From Actinokineospora diospyrosa (GTDB lineage Bacteria; Actinomycetota; Actinomycetes; Mycobacteriales; Pseudonocardiaceae): DNA of 64,000 nucleotides. A model generated the notes under the pieces. That model saw only the letters and a list, made by a program, of their open reading frames with translations, ran no database searches and was not told the DNA's origin. Position numbers and translations under genes: made by a program. Position 1 is the first letter of the stretch; each line of letters opens with the position of its first letter. Of the stretch, positions 1 through 8,834 are shown piece after piece. The stretch covers positions 1 through 64,000 of the forward strand of contig NZ_JAMTCO010000010.1 of assembly GCF_024171925.1 (NCBI RefSeq), in the 5' to 3' direction.

Positions 1-165
1 GTGCTGGGCTGGCAGGGCCGACGAGAGCGGGCTGGGCTGACACCGGACCTTCCGGTGTCCACGGCTGGGCAGGTGGGTTGGGGCGGACCTGACGGTGGCT
101 GGGCTGGAACTGGGGCGTCGGCCGTTGCTTCCCGAGTGCCCGGTGGGTGGTTAGACAAATGGGGG
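1..165. repeat. Edge-truncated copy of the 69-70-bp degenerate repeat
   Basis: Non-coding repeat DNA cut by the window edge. It contains the phrases GGCGGACCTGACGG and GAGAGCGGGCTGGGCTG, which recur at 55.3-55.45 kb and, in related form, at 21.65-21.9 kb and (reverse) 44.6-44.8 kb. The open frame through it is a by-product of the repeat. A further composite element probably lies just outside the window. Confidence 0.7.
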
Positions 166-224
166 CCAATACGCGGTCTATAGGAGTCTTTGGCCGGGAA
201 TCATCGGGCGCCTACAGAAAGGGC

Positions 225-755
225 TTAGTCGATGAACTCGCGGGCTAGGAGGCTCATGATGATCGCGTCGTGGAGTTGGCCGTCGCGACGGAAGGATTCT
301 CGGCGGCGGCCTTCTTCTACGAAGCCTAGTTTGCGGTAAAGGTGGCGGGCGGGGTCGTTGTCGGCCACCACTGTTAGCTCTATCGCGGTCAGGCGCATGT
401 CGTTGAAGGCCCAGCGGCAGAGGAGGCGGAGGGCTTCGGTTGCGTAGCCCTTGTTCCAGGTGTCTTTCTCGCCCAGGTAGATGTCGAGGGTCGCTCGGCC
501 GACCTCGGGGGTGGCGTCGCGGAGGACGACGCAGCCGATGAGGCGGGACTCGGCGGTCGTGGTTATGGCGAAGCTGCAGCGCTCGTAGGAGTTGGGCGGG
601 AGGTCGACGAAGCGTTTGCGGAGTTGGGCGAGGGACTCGGGGTAGGAGGTCGTCATCCAGCGCATGGCTTCGGGGTCGTGGTGCCAGCGCCAGAACGCGT
701 CGGCGTCTTCGGGTTCCAGGGCTCGGAGGTGGACCAGGTCACCGGTGAGGGTCAT
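225..755 (-). CDS. GNAT family N-acetyltransferase (RimJ/RimL-like)
   Basis: Predicted cytoplasmic acetyltransferase of 176 aa, the usual size for the RimJ/RimL branch of GNAT enzymes, which move acetyl from acetyl-CoA to an amine such as a protein N-terminus or a small molecule. The N-terminus (LRALEPEDADAFWRWHHD) is the usual opening of this branch. The acetyl-CoA-binding region is seen at about residues 95-110 (TWNKGYATEALRLL), and the C-terminal motif is NDPARHLYRKLGF. The ATG at 755 is 70 bp from the divergent gene at 826. The substrate cannot be read from sequence. Confidence 0.85.
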   Translation of the reverse strand: MTLTGDLVHLRALEPEDADAFWRWHHDPEAMRWMTTSYPESLAQLRKRFVDLPPNSYERCSFAITTTAESRLIGCVVLRDATPEVGRATLDIYLGEKDTWNKGYATEALRLLCRWAFNDMRLTAIELTVVADNDPARHLYRKLGFVEEGRRRESFRRDGQLHDAIIMSLLAREFID

Positions 756-790
756 ACCGCCAGGGTAGGACGACGGGGAGGTGTAACGTT

Positions 791-805
791 GTAATCAGGT
801 AATCA
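791..805 (+). promoter_or_regulatory. Direct repeat GTAATCA x2 before the ribbon-helix-helix gene
   Basis: GTAATCA occurs at 791-797 and 799-805, 8 bp apart, in the 70-bp divergent gap and 20 bp before the start of a gene with a ribbon-helix-helix-like domain. Such proteins often bind short repeats beside their own gene, so this is a candidate operator by inference. Confidence 0.35.
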
Positions 806-825
806 AAGGAAGGTGGTCGAGGCGG

Positions 826-1338
826 ATGACCAGACATGCTGAGGACGTCGAGGCTTGGTTCTCGGGGCGGCTGCCCGAGGGGTGGTTCACCGGCAAGCCC
901 GAGATCACCGTCGACCGGGAGGAGATCCTGCTGGTCGGCAGCCTGCCCGCGCTCACCGACGACTACCCGGACGAGGCGGCGACGGCCGCCGCGGAGGCGG
1001 GGCGGATCGCCCGGTGGCGGGAGGAGACCCGGGAGCGGCGGATTGAGATCGCCCGGCAGGCTGAGCACCGGTACGGGCGCAAGGTCGCCTGGGGCGCGCG
1101 CCAAGGCGGCACCGAGGAGCTGTTCACCACGCTGTCCGTGCCGGTCATGACCCGGTTGCGGCAGCCGGAGCGGCGGACGCTCGACACGCTGGTCGACGCC
1201 GGGGTGGCCCGGTCGCGGTCGGACGCGCTGGCGTGGGCGGTGCGGTTGGTGGGCAAGCACGCCGAGGAGTGGCTCACGGACCTGCGGTCGGCGATGACCA
1301 AGGTCGAGGACCTGCGGACCCAGGGCCCGGACCGGTAG
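826..1338 (+). CDS. Hypothetical protein with C-terminal ribbon-helix-helix-like domain
   Basis: Conserved-looking actinobacterial protein of 170 aa with no assigned function. The N-terminal half is acidic and helical (EITVDREEILLVGSLP, then many E/R residues). Residues about 105-150 (MTRLRQPERRTLDTLVDAG, then RSRSDALAWAVRLVG) have the strand-helix-turn-helix pattern of ribbon-helix-helix DNA-binding proteins. ATG start with a purine-rich AGGAAGG about 10 bp upstream. It could be a transcription factor or an antitoxin-like protein; no toxin gene is adjacent. The DNA-binding call is inference from pattern only. Confidence 0.65.
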   Translation: MTRHAEDVEAWFSGRLPEGWFTGKPEITVDREEILLVGSLPALTDDYPDEAATAAAEAGRIARWREETRERRIEIARQAEHRYGRKVAWGARQGGTEELFTTLSVPVMTRLRQPERRTLDTLVDAGVARSRSDALAWAVRLVGKHAEEWLTDLRSAMTKVEDLRTQGPDR

Positions 1339-1671
1339 TCAGTCGATCCAGCGGAACCAGGCCTCGTCGCCGTCAACGTGCAGCAGGTACTCGGCGACGG
1401 GGCCGTCCGGGGAGTGCAGGGTGAGGGCGCTGGAGATCCTGGCGTAGACGGCATCCCACTCCTCGGCGGAGGAGTCCTCTTGCAGGAGGCGGTGTTCCTC
1501 CTCGAACAGCGGGCGGAACTCCTCGAAGGGCGCGAGCGGCACGAGTCGCCCGTACAACCACGGGAAGTCGCCGTCGTCGACCACGATCTCGGCGACGGGT
1601 TCCCCGCCGCGCGTCAGCCGCCACACCTCACCGATCCGCACGCGCGGGGACCCTACCAGCAGGCACACCAT
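1339..1671 (-). CDS. Small conserved hypothetical protein
   Basis: Protein of about 110 aa that I cannot assign. It is acidic, with a readable conserved-looking core (VWRLTRGGEPVAEIVVDDGD, then DFPWLYGRLVP) and many aromatic residues, like small cytoplasmic actinobacterial proteins of unknown function. The start at 1671 is preferred because a longer version would run into hen1; that ATG abuts a TCCACAGTGGA palindrome. Divergent from hen1 across about 65 bp and convergent with the gene at 826, whose stop is adjacent. Confidence 0.6.
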   Translation of the reverse strand: MVCLLVGSPRVRIGEVWRLTRGGEPVAEIVVDDGDFPWLYGRLVPLAPFEEFRPLFEEEHRLLQEDSSAEEWDAVYARISSALTLHSPDGPVAEYLLHVDGDEAWFRWID

Positions 1672-1681
1672 CCACAGTGGA
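1671..1681. promoter_or_regulatory. Palindrome TCCACAGTGGA in the hen1 divergent gap
   Basis: Perfect 11-bp palindrome directly at the start codon of the 1339-1671 gene and 56 bp before hen1. The same palindrome (TCCACWGTGGA) lies just before three other genes in the window (31896, 36480, 43445). Confidence 0.4.
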
Positions 1682-1736
1682 CAGCGCGACCCAAACCGGC
1701 GTGCGGCCGGACGCCGGGGTTTGCGACACTCCACGG

Positions 1737-3077
1737 GTGTTGTTGACGGTCTCGACCACCATGAACCCGGCCACCGACCTGGGATACCTGCTGTTCAAGC
1801 ACCCAGACCGGGCGCAGTCCTTCACGACCGCGTCCGGTACCGCGCACGTCTTCTACCCGCAAGCGGACGAGGCGGTGTGCACCGCGGCGCTCCTGCTCGA
1901 GATCGACCCCGTCGCCCTGGCCAAGAGCCGACCCGGTGGCAGTCATGTCGACGACCGCACCTACGCGTCCGGGTCGCTGCTCGCCGTCGCGCTGGGGTCG
2001 GTGTTCCGCACCGCGATGACCGGGCGCTGCGACGCGCGCCCCGAGCTGCCCGGCACCGCGATCCCGTTGTCGGTGCACCTGCCCGCCGTCGCCTGCAACG
2101 GTGGCGCCGACCTCGCTGAGCGGCTGTTCGCGCCGCTCGGTTGGCAGGTCGACGCCCGGCCGGTGCCGTTGGACGAGCAGATGCCCGGGTGGGGCGACTC
2201 CCGGTACCTGGACCTGCGGCTCACCGGCGCGCAGCGGCTGGCCGACGCCCTGCACCACCTGTATGTCCTGCTGCCGGTGCTCGACGACACCAAGCACTAC
2301 TGGGTCGGCGAGGACGAGGTCGCGAAGCTGGTCCGGGCGGGTGGCGACTGGCTACCCACGCACCCCGAGCGGGACCTGATCAGCCGCCGCTACCTGGCCC
2401 ACCAGCGGGGGTACGTGCGCAGCGCGCTGGCGCAACTGGCCGAACTGGACGGCACGCTGGTCGAACCGGAGCCGGTCACGACCCGTCCGCTCGCGGCGGC
2501 GCGGGCGGATGCGGTGATCGCGGCGCTGCGCGAGGTCGGTGCGCGGCGGGTGCTCGACCTGGGCTGCGGTGGCGGTGCGCTGCTGGAGCGGTTGGCGGAG
2601 GAGTCGGCGTTCACCGAAATCGTCGGCACCGATGTCGCCGCAGGTGCACTGGACGCGGCCGAGCGCCGGTTGTCGCGGCTGCCGGATCGGGTGCGCGAGC
2701 GGGTGTCGTTGCGGCACTCGTCGGTCACCTACACCGACCCGGGGCTGGCGGGGTTCGACGCGGCGGTGCTGATGGAGGTCATCGAGCACGTCGACCCGCC
2801 TCGGCTGCCCGCTGTGGAGCGGGTTGTGTTCAGCGCGGCCAAGCCCGCGCACGTGATCGTCACGACCCCGAACGTCGAGTACAACCCGTTGCTGGGCTCG
2901 GCCAAGACCCGGCACCGCGACCACCGGTTCGAGTGGACCAGGGCGCAGTTCCGGTCCTGGGCCGACGGCGTCGCCGAGCGCACCGGCTACACCGTGCGGT
3001 TCGGCCAGGTCGGTCCGGTCGACCCCGATCTCGGCCCGCCGACCCAGCTGGCCGTGTTCTCCAGGAAGGAGGCGTGA
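1737..3077 (+). CDS. hen1: 3'-terminal RNA ribose 2'-O-methyltransferase Hen1
   Basis: Bacterial Hen1, 446 aa, adds a 2'-O-methyl group to the 3'-terminal ribose of cleaved RNA before Pnkp seals the break, so the same site cannot be cut again. The N-terminal half is the Pnkp-partner domain that switches on the ligase. The C-terminal half (from about residue 245) is the methyltransferase, with VLDLGCGGGALLERL for SAM binding and the Mg-binding signature EVIEHVDPPRL. The GTG at 1737 gives MLLTVSTTMNPATDLGYLL, matching the family N-terminus; upstream in-frame ATGs give unrelated sequence. It is followed immediately by pnkp (ATG 3 bp after the stop, with AGGAGG inside hen1). Confidence 0.95.
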   Translation: MLLTVSTTMNPATDLGYLLFKHPDRAQSFTTASGTAHVFYPQADEAVCTAALLLEIDPVALAKSRPGGSHVDDRTYASGSLLAVALGSVFRTAMTGRCDARPELPGTAIPLSVHLPAVACNGGADLAERLFAPLGWQVDARPVPLDEQMPGWGDSRYLDLRLTGAQRLADALHHLYVLLPVLDDTKHYWVGEDEVAKLVRAGGDWLPTHPERDLISRRYLAHQRGYVRSALAQLAELDGTLVEPEPVTTRPLAAARADAVIAALREVGARRVLDLGCGGGALLERLAEESAFTEIVGTDVAAGALDAAERRLSRLPDRVRERVSLRHSSVTYTDPGLAGFDAAVLMEVIEHVDPPRLPAVERVVFSAAKPAHVIVTTPNVEYNPLLGSAKTRHRDHRFEWTRAQFRSWADGVAERTGYTVRFGQVGPVDPDLGPPTQLAVFSRKEA

Positions 3078-3079
3078 CC

Positions 3080-5584
3080 ATGGATCTCGCCATCCCGGAC
3101 ATGGCCCTGGTGGTGCTGGTCGGCGCCTCCGGGTCCGGCAAGTCGACCTTCGCGCGCAAGCACTTCGCGCCGACCCAGGTGCTCTCCAGCGACGTCTTCC
3201 GCGGCCTGGTCAGCGACGACGAGAACAACCAGGGCGCCTCGGCCGAGGCGTTCGACGCACTGCACTACATCGCGGGCAAGCGCTTGCGCGCCGGGCTGGT
3301 GACCGTGGTCGACGCGACCAACACCCAGCGCGGCCCGCGAGCGGACCTGCTGCGGCTGGCAAAGGAACACGACGTGCTCGCCGTGGCGATCGTGCTCGAC
3401 ATGCCGGAGTCGGTTTGTCTGCGGCGCAACGCCGACCGGGCCGACCGCGATTTCGGCGCCCGGGTGGTGCACCGCCACGTCGAGGAGCTGCGCCGGTCGG
3501 TGCGGTCGCTGACCAAGGAGGGCTTCCGCCGGGTGCACGTGCTGCGCGGTGAGTCCGAAGTGGACAACGCGCGGATCGTGGTCGAGCCGCTGCGCAACGA
3601 CCTGCGCGGCGAGACCGGTCCGTTCGACGTGATCGGCGACGTGCACGGCTGCCGCGCGGAACTGGAGGAGCTGCTCGACAAGCTGGGCTACGTGGTCGAA
3701 CGGGACACCGAGGGGCGGGCGATCGGCGCGGCGCACCCGGCCGGGCGGCGCGCGGTGTTCGTCGGCGACCTCGTGGACCGCGGGCCGGACACGCCCGGCG
3801 TGCTGCGGCTGGCGATGGGCATGGTCGAGGCCGGGACCGCGCTGGCGGTGTCGGGCAACCACGAGCACAAGCTGCTGCGGGCGTTGCGCGGCAAGCAGGT
3901 CACGGTGCGGCACGGGCTCGCCGAGTCGCTGGAGCAGTTGGGGCGCGCGGAGCCGGGGTTCACCGCGCGCGTGGAACGCTTCTGCGACGGGCTGATCGGG
4001 CACTACGTGCTCGACGGCGGCGCGCTCGTGGTCGCGCACGCGGGTCTGCCCGAGCAGTACCACGGGCGGGCGTCGGGCCGGGTGCGCTCGTTCGCGCTGT
4101 ACGGGGACACGACCGGGGAGACCGACGAGTACGGGCTGCCGGTGCGCTACCCGTGGGCGCGCGACTACCGCGGTCGCGCGGTGGTCCTGTATGGACACAC
4201 CCCGGTGCCGGAGGCGGAGTGGGTCAACTCGACCATGTGCCTGGACACCGGGTGCGTGTTCGGCGGGAAGCTCACCGCGATGCGCTACCCGGAGCGGGAA
4301 CTGGTCTCCGTCGCGGCGCACGAGGTGTGGTACGAGCCGGTGCGGCCGTTGGCGGCGCCGGTCGACGAGCGGGAGCCGACGGCGCTGGCGCTGGACGACG
4401 TGCTGGGCCGTCGGGTCGTGCAGACCTGGGCGCAGGACGCGGTGACGGTGCGCGGGGAGCAGTCGGCCGCGGCACTGGAGGTGATGAGCCGGTTCGCGGT
4501 GGACCCGCGCTGGCTGGTGTACCTGCCGCCGACGATGGCGCCCGCGGACACGCACCGCGAGGGCGAGTACCTGGAGCACCCGAGGGAGGCGTTCGCCGGG
4601 TACGGGGCGCTACCGGTGCTGTGCGAGGAGAAGCACATGGGCTCGCGCGCGGTCGTACTGGTGACCCGATCCGAATCGGTTGCCCCACGGCGCTTCGCGA
4701 TCGAAGGCGATGGTGCCGTGTACACGCGCACCGGCCGCCCGTTCTTCGATGAGAAGACCACGTCCGTCCTCTTGAGACGCGTTCGGGCCGCGGTCCCGTG
4801 GGACGAGCTGGACACCGACTGGGTGCTGCTCGACGCGGAGTTGCTGCCGTGGAACGCGAAGGCGATGGAGCTGATCACCGACCAGTTCGCCGCCGTCGCC
4901 GCCTCGGCCCACGCGGCGCTCCCGGCCGCCCTCTCGTCGCTGCGCGCGGCGGCGGAGCGCGGTGTCGGCGTGGCGGACCTGTTGTCCCGCGTGGAAACCC
5001 GGCTCACCAACGCGGGTTCCTTCCGCGAGGTCTATCGGCGCTACTGCTGGCCGACGTCCGGTGTGGACGGTGTGCGGCTGGCGCCGTTCCAGCTGCTGGC
5101 GACCGAGGGCCGGACCTACCACGACCGCGAGCACGCCTGGCACCTGGAGGTCGCCGACCGCCTGCACGCGGCCGACCCGGAGCTGTTCACCCGCACCCGG
5201 CGGCTGGCGGTCGACCCGACCGACGCCGGGTCGGTGGCCGAGGGCGTGGCCTGGTGGGAGTCGCTGACCGCGGCGGGCGGCGAGGGCATGGTGGTCAAAC
5301 CGGCGGCGAACTTCGTCCGCACCGGCCGCAAGCTCACCCTGCCCGGCCTCAAGGTCCGCGGCCGCGACTACCTGCGGGTGGTCTACGGCCCGGACTACAC
5401 CACCACCCTGGACCGCCTGCGCGACCGCAAGCTCGGCACCAAGCGCTCCCTGGCCCTGCGCGAGTACGCGCTCGGCCTGGAGGCACTGGACCGGCTGACC
5501 AGGGCGGAGCCGCTGTGGCGGGTGCACGAGGCCGTGTTCGCGGTCCTCGCGCTGGAGTCGGAGCCGATCGACCCCCGGCTATGA
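3080..5584 (+). CDS. pnkp: Polynucleotide kinase-phosphatase Pnkp (RNA end-healing and sealing)
   Basis: Three-domain RNA-repair enzyme, 834 aa, about the usual Pnkp length. An N-terminal 5'-kinase has the P-loop GASGSGKS (residues 15-22). The central metallophosphatase removes 2',3'-cyclic phosphate (GDVHGC near 185, GDLVDRGPD near 228, GNHEHK near 259). The C-terminal ligase/adenylyltransferase has the nucleotidyl lysine in EEKHMGS (about K518). In the characterised Clostridium system the ligase works only in complex with Hen1. The ATG at 3080 is chosen over the GTG at 3074 because AGGAGG (3067-3072) is correctly spaced for 3080. All domain motifs are intact. Convergent with the next gene, 6 bp overlapped. 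Confidence 0.95.
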   Translation: MDLAIPDMALVVLVGASGSGKSTFARKHFAPTQVLSSDVFRGLVSDDENNQGASAEAFDALHYIAGKRLRAGLVTVVDATNTQRGPRADLLRLAKEHDVLAVAIVLDMPESVCLRRNADRADRDFGARVVHRHVEELRRSVRSLTKEGFRRVHVLRGESEVDNARIVVEPLRNDLRGETGPFDVIGDVHGCRAELEELLDKLGYVVERDTEGRAIGAAHPAGRRAVFVGDLVDRGPDTPGVLRLAMGMVEAGTALAVSGNHEHKLLRALRGKQVTVRHGLAESLEQLGRAEPGFTARVERFCDGLIGHYVLDGGALVVAHAGLPEQYHGRASGRVRSFALYGDTTGETDEYGLPVRYPWARDYRGRAVVLYGHTPVPEAEWVNSTMCLDTGCVFGGKLTAMRYPERELVSVAAHEVWYEPVRPLAAPVDEREPTALALDDVLGRRVVQTWAQDAVTVRGEQSAAALEVMSRFAVDPRWLVYLPPTMAPADTHREGEYLEHPREAFAGYGALPVLCEEKHMGSRAVVLVTRSESVAPRRFAIEGDGAVYTRTGRPFFDEKTTSVLLRRVRAAVPWDELDTDWVLLDAELLPWNAKAMELITDQFAAVAASAHAALPAALSSLRAAAERGVGVADLLSRVETRLTNAGSFREVYRRYCWPTSGVDGVRLAPFQLLATEGRTYHDREHAWHLEVADRLHAADPELFTRTRRLAVDPTDAGSVAEGVAWWESLTAAGGEGMVVKPAANFVRTGRKLTLPGLKVRGRDYLRVVYGPDYTTTLDRLRDRKLGTKRSLALREYALGLEALDRLTRAEPLWRVHEAVFAVLALESEPIDPRL

Positions 5585-5842
5585 ACCGGCGGGTTTGGCC
5601 GGGGGCTCCTCGGCGGTGGGCAATCCAGCAGCGGGCTCGTCGAAGGACTCTGGAAGCCGCTTGAGGTGCTTTGTCATCGAGCGGACCAGAAAGGCCACCG
5701 CGACGAAGAACAGCACCAGGATCAGGAAGCCGAGGGGGGAGGACTTGCCGAAGTCCTCCCCCTGCCCGCCGGGGTCGGCTGGCTTGGGCGGCTGGGTCTG
5801 GACCTGGGCCGTGGTGATCGGGAACTCCGGACCGGGGATCAC
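5579..5842 (-). CDS. Small single-pass membrane protein downstream of mca
   Basis: Protein of 87 aa with one membrane segment at about residues 37-55 ([18 protein letters not shown]), a proline/glutamine-rich N-terminal part and a basic then acidic C-terminal tail. Function unknown. Its GTG start overlaps the mca TGA (GTGA overlap), so it is probably translationally coupled to mca. A small protein at this place beside mca is also known in mycobacteria (compare Rv1083), which supports a real gene. Its 3' end overlaps pnkp on the other strand by 6 bp. Confidence 0.75.
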   Translation of the reverse strand: MIPGPEFPITTAQVQTQPPKPADPGGQGEDFGKSSPLGFLILVLFFVAVAFLVRSMTKHLKRLPESFDEPAAGLPTAEEPPAKPAGS

Positions 5843-6720
5843 AGCGAGACCTTCTCCTGGATGCCGGAGAAGAGGTCGTCCTCGGGCAGGGTGCTGTCGA
5901 CCAGCGAGCGGACCAGCTCGTACTCCTCGTACGGCCACACCGAGCGCTGCAGGTCCAGCGGCACCGCGAACCAGCGGCTGTTGGGGTCGATCTGGGTCGC
6001 GTGCGCCAGCAGCGCGGCGTCGCGGACCTCGAAGTAGTCGGCGCACTCGACGCGGGTGGTGATCCGGTGGGTGATGTCGCCGCGGTCGGTGGGCCAGTTC
6101 TCCAGCCACTCGCCGTACGGGGACTCCAGGCCGCGCTCGAGCAGGGCCTCGTGCACGGCCACCAGCCGGGCCCGGCTGAAGCCGTGCGAGTAGTACAGCT
6201 TCAGCGGCTGCCAGGGCTCACCCGCCTCGGCGTGCAGCTCGGGGTCGCCCGCGGCGTCGAACGCGGCGACGGAGACCTCGTGGCAGCGGATGTGGTCGGG
6301 GTGCGGGTAGCCGCCGTTCTCGTCGTAGGTGATGACGACGTGCGGGCGGAACTCGCGGATCGCGGCGACCAGCGGCGGCACCGACTCCTCCAGCGGCACC
6401 AGCGCGAAGCAGCCCTCGGGCAGCGGCGGCTTGGGGTCGCCCTCGGGCAGGCCGGAGTCGACGAACCCGAGCCAGCGGTGCTCGACGCCCAGGATCTCGG
6501 CGGCCCTGGCCATCTCCGCGCGCCGCACGCCGGGGATGTCGGCGGTGATCTCGGGCCGGTCCATCGCCGGGTTGAGGATGTCCCCGCGCTCCCCGCCGGT
6601 GCAGGTGACGACCATGACCTCGTGGCCGCGGGCGACGTACTTGGCCATCGTCGCCGCGCCCTTGCTGGACTCGTCGTCGGGGTGGGCGTGCACCGTCATC
6701 AACCGCAGCTTCTCGGACAT
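5839..6720 (-). CDS. mca: Mycothiol S-conjugate amidase
   Basis: Zinc amidase of the PIG-L/LmbE family, 293 aa, that cleaves mycothiol S-conjugates of electrophiles or antibiotics into a mercapturic acid, for export, and GlcN-Ins. The metal site HAHPDDES is at residues 11-18, and a second cluster is HPDHIRCHE. The ATG at 6720 is chosen because AGGAGG lies just upstream and the protein begins [16 protein letters not shown] as in the family. The related deacetylase MshB is the alternative; the mca-DUF4307-greA neighbourhood favours Mca. It heads a two-gene operon with a small membrane protein. Confidence 0.93.
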   Translation of the reverse strand: MSEKLRLMTVHAHPDDESSKGAATMAKYVARGHEVMVVTCTGGERGDILNPAMDRPEITADIPGVRRAEMARAAEILGVEHRWLGFVDSGLPEGDPKPPLPEGCFALVPLEESVPPLVAAIREFRPHVVITYDENGGYPHPDHIRCHEVSVAAFDAAGDPELHAEAGEPWQPLKLYYSHGFSRARLVAVHEALLERGLESPYGEWLENWPTDRGDITHRITTRVECADYFEVRDAALLAHATQIDPNSRWFAVPLDLQRSVWPYEEYELVRSLVDSTLPEDDLFSGIQEKVSL

Positions 6721-6847
6721 GGTCCTCCTCGGCCCCTCCTGGTTTGTGGTCCCGCGCACGGCGGATACTCAACCCGAACTGCGCAACGCGCCGGACCGGG
6801 ACCATTGTTCCCGCCGGTTGGACTGCCCGTGCGAGGAGGCCCCGCTT

Positions 6848-7288
6848 ATGACCGTCGACGGTCGCACACCGCCAGAGGGCCGCTACGGCGCGCGCAAGGC
6901 CCCCCGGTCGCGGCGGACGGCGGTCGTGTTGGTCACTCTTGGCCTTGCCGTGGGGATCGCGGTGGCTTACGTCGGATATCGCAACCTGGGTTCGGCGCCT
7001 ATAGAGGCGGAGCGGTCCGCCTTTAATACGGAGCCCGGCAACCGGATGCGAATGACGTTCGAGGTGACCAGAGCCACCCCGGAACGCGCTGCGGTGTGCG
7101 TGGTGCGGGTGCGCGGGATCGACGGCGCGGAAGGTGGCCGCAAAGAGGTCTACGTGCCGCCGGGCGGTTCGTCTGTCAGGATGACGACGGTGGTCGCGAG
7201 CAGCACGGAACCGGTCACAGCGGACGTTTTCGGCTGCTCGTACCAGGTGCCCGCTTACCTGTCCACAACCCAGCCGCCAACGGGGTGA
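6848..7288 (+). CDS. DUF4307 family membrane protein
   Basis: Protein of 146 aa with a basic cytoplasmic N-terminus (GRYGARKAPRSRRTAVV), one membrane segment at about residues 23-43 (AVVLVTLGLAVGIAVAYVGY) and an extracytoplasmic beta-rich domain holding two cysteines (AAVCVVRV and FGCSYQV). This layout is typical of DUF4307, of unknown role, kept between mca and greA in many actinobacteria. Start ATG, with GAGGAGG upstream at 6832-6838. Divergent from mca over 127 bp and followed by a terminator. Confidence 0.85.
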   Translation: MTVDGRTPPEGRYGARKAPRSRRTAVVLVTLGLAVGIAVAYVGYRNLGSAPIEAERSAFNTEPGNRMRMTFEVTRATPERAAVCVVRVRGIDGAEGGRKEVYVPPGGSSVRMTTVVASSTEPVTADVFGCSYQVPAYLSTTQPPTG

Positions 7289-7364
7289 ACTACGCCCAGA
7301 ATTGGGGCGAAGCGGACAAATCCGGCGTTATAGCACGTGTGTTCGTGGTACGCTCGTAGACCTG

Positions 7365-7392
7365 CACGGCCCCTAGGAGGGCCGTGTTTTTT
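7365..7392 (+). terminator. Rho-independent terminator in the DUF4307-greA gap
   Basis: Perfect 8-bp stem CACGGCCC/GGGCCGTG with a 6-nt loop, followed by six T. It lies 76 bp after the DUF4307 stop and 78 bp before greA. It may simply end the upstream gene, or act as a leader terminator if greA is transcribed from a promoter upstream of it. Confidence 0.85.
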
Positions 7393-7469
7393 CCATTCCG
7401 GGTGCGCCACGAGGCCCGGACTGCCGGCCTGTGACCACGGGCCCGGAGTACGACGAGGAGTTGGTGACC

Positions 7470-7958
7470 GTGAGCGACACCCAGGTGACCTGGTTGACCC
7501 AGGAGGCCTACAACCGGCTCAAGCACGAGCTCGACGAGCTGATTGAGAACCGCCCGGTCATCGCGCAGAAGATCAACACCAGCCGCGAGGAGGGTGACCT
7601 CAAGGAGAACGGCGGTTACCACGCGGCCCGCGAGGAGCAGGGGCAGCAGGAGGCCCGGATCCGGCACCTGCAGGAGCTGCTGCGCGGCGCCAAGGTCGGC
7701 GAGGCCCCGGCCAACGACGGTATCGCCGAGCCCGGCATGGTGCTGACCGTCCGCTACGACGGTGAGGACGACGAAGAGGTGTTCCTGCTGGCCACCCGCG
7801 AAGAGGGCGGAGAGGGCGAGCTGGAGGTCTACTCCCCCGAGTCCCCCCTCGGCCGCGCACTGCTGGGCGCCAAGGAGGGCGAGACCCGCGAGTACGAGCT
7901 GCCCAACGGCAAGACGCAGAAGGTCACCCTCACCAAGGCCGTTCCTTACGGCGGCTGA
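7470..7958 (+). CDS. greA: Transcription elongation factor GreA
   Basis: GreA, 162 aa, binds in the RNA polymerase secondary channel and stimulates cleavage of backtracked transcripts. The N-terminal coiled coil carries the acidic tip ([19 protein letters not shown]); the C-terminal FKBP-like domain follows ([16 protein letters not shown]). Of several in-frame GTGs, 7470 is chosen: it gives [17 protein letters not shown], aligning with mycobacterial GreA, and GAGGAG is spaced 9 bp upstream. A strong hairpin follows the stop. Confidence 0.95.
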   Translation: MSDTQVTWLTQEAYNRLKHELDELIENRPVIAQKINTSREEGDLKENGGYHAAREEQGQQEARIRHLQELLRGAKVGEAPANDGIAEPGMVLTVRYDGEDDEEVFLLATREEGGEGELEVYSPESPLGRALLGAKEGETREYELPNGKTQKVTLTKAVPYGG

Positions 7959-7975
7959 TCCCGCGCACGACGCTC

Positions 7976-8011
7976 ACGGCCATCCCCGCGTGCCGGCGGG
8001 GGTGGCCGTTT
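7976..8011 (+). terminator. Terminator hairpin after greA
   Basis: Arms ACGGCCATCCCCGC and GCGGGGGTGGCCGT (one G-T wobble) around a short loop, then TT, 17 bp after the greA stop. Confidence 0.8.
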
Positions 8012-8077
8012 GGCGTTTCCGGGGGTTTGGTCGCGCGGTCTGCTCGTGGATGGCCGCGGCGCTGCCGTGCTGCCATT

Positions 8078-8834
8078 CACAAGATCGGGTTGAGCTGAGC
8101 AGCCCCCGCTTGCCGACGGAACGGGCGCGCTGAAGGCCAGCCTGTGGACAACTCGGCGGGCAGGTCTCTTGACGGCCGCTTCCGCGAGCGGCGGCGGCCC
8201 GGCGTTTCGTGAGCGCTTGCGTTCGGGCGCGAGATCAAACCGCAATGAGCAGCCCCCAATACACAGCCTACCGGCGAGGGCGGACGGAACGGGCGGTCCG
8301 AGGAGCGGCCTGTGGACAACTCGGCGGATAGGCAGACGCCGCTCCCGTGCGAGGAGCGGAGTTCGGCGTTTTGTGGGTGCTTGAGGTCCGCAGGCGAGAT
8401 CGAACTGGGCTGAGCAGCCCGATGTACGGCCTAGCGGCGGGGCGGGCGGTTCAAGATCGAACTGCAGCGAGCAGCCCCCAGTACACAGCTTACCGAGGAG
8501 AGGCGACAGAACGAGGGGCTTGACGGGTGGGCTGTGGACAACTCGGCGAAACAAGGCGACCGCCGCTCCTGTGTGAGGAGCGGCGGTCGAGGTTCGCGGG
8601 CGGTTCAAGATCAAATGTGGTGAGCAGCCCCCGATATACAGCTTACCGAGCGGGGCGGACGGGATGGGGGCTCGGCGGGGTGGGCTGTGGATAACTCGGC
8701 GGGAAGTGGGGCGGGCAGGGAGTGCCCGGTTGTCCACAACGCCAGTGGTTGTCCACGGTCGGGCTCGCGGGCTCGAGGCCAGGCTGCCGAACCTGGGAGG
8801 ATCGATTCGGGGGCTGCTCAAGGCGATCTTGGTC
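8078..8834. repeat. Intergenic array of six core + DnaA-box units
   Basis: Gene-free gap between convergent greA and thiolase. Core motifs (AGCCCCC) begin at 8101, 8251, 8415, 8473 and 8626 (+ orientation) and 8815 (reverse). DnaA-box-like 9-mers lie at 8143, 8311, 8533, 8686 (TGTGGATAA, the complement of TTATCCACA), 8730 (TTGTCCACA) and 8749 (TTGTCCACG). Core-to-box distances are 42, 60, 60, 60 and, for the reverse unit, 58; the unit at 8415 is degenerate and has no box. Open frames here are by-products of the repeats. Confidence 0.85.

Noticed and set aside
2987-4579. 530-residue open frame antisense to pnkp
   Set aside because: Arginine/histidine/proline-rich shadow of a GC-rich gene with all pnkp motifs intact on the plus strand.
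8078-8834. Proline/arginine-rich open frames across the repeat array
   Set aside because: They run through direct repeats on both strands, start at random, have no SD or conserved domain, and their peptide repeats mirror the DNA repeats.
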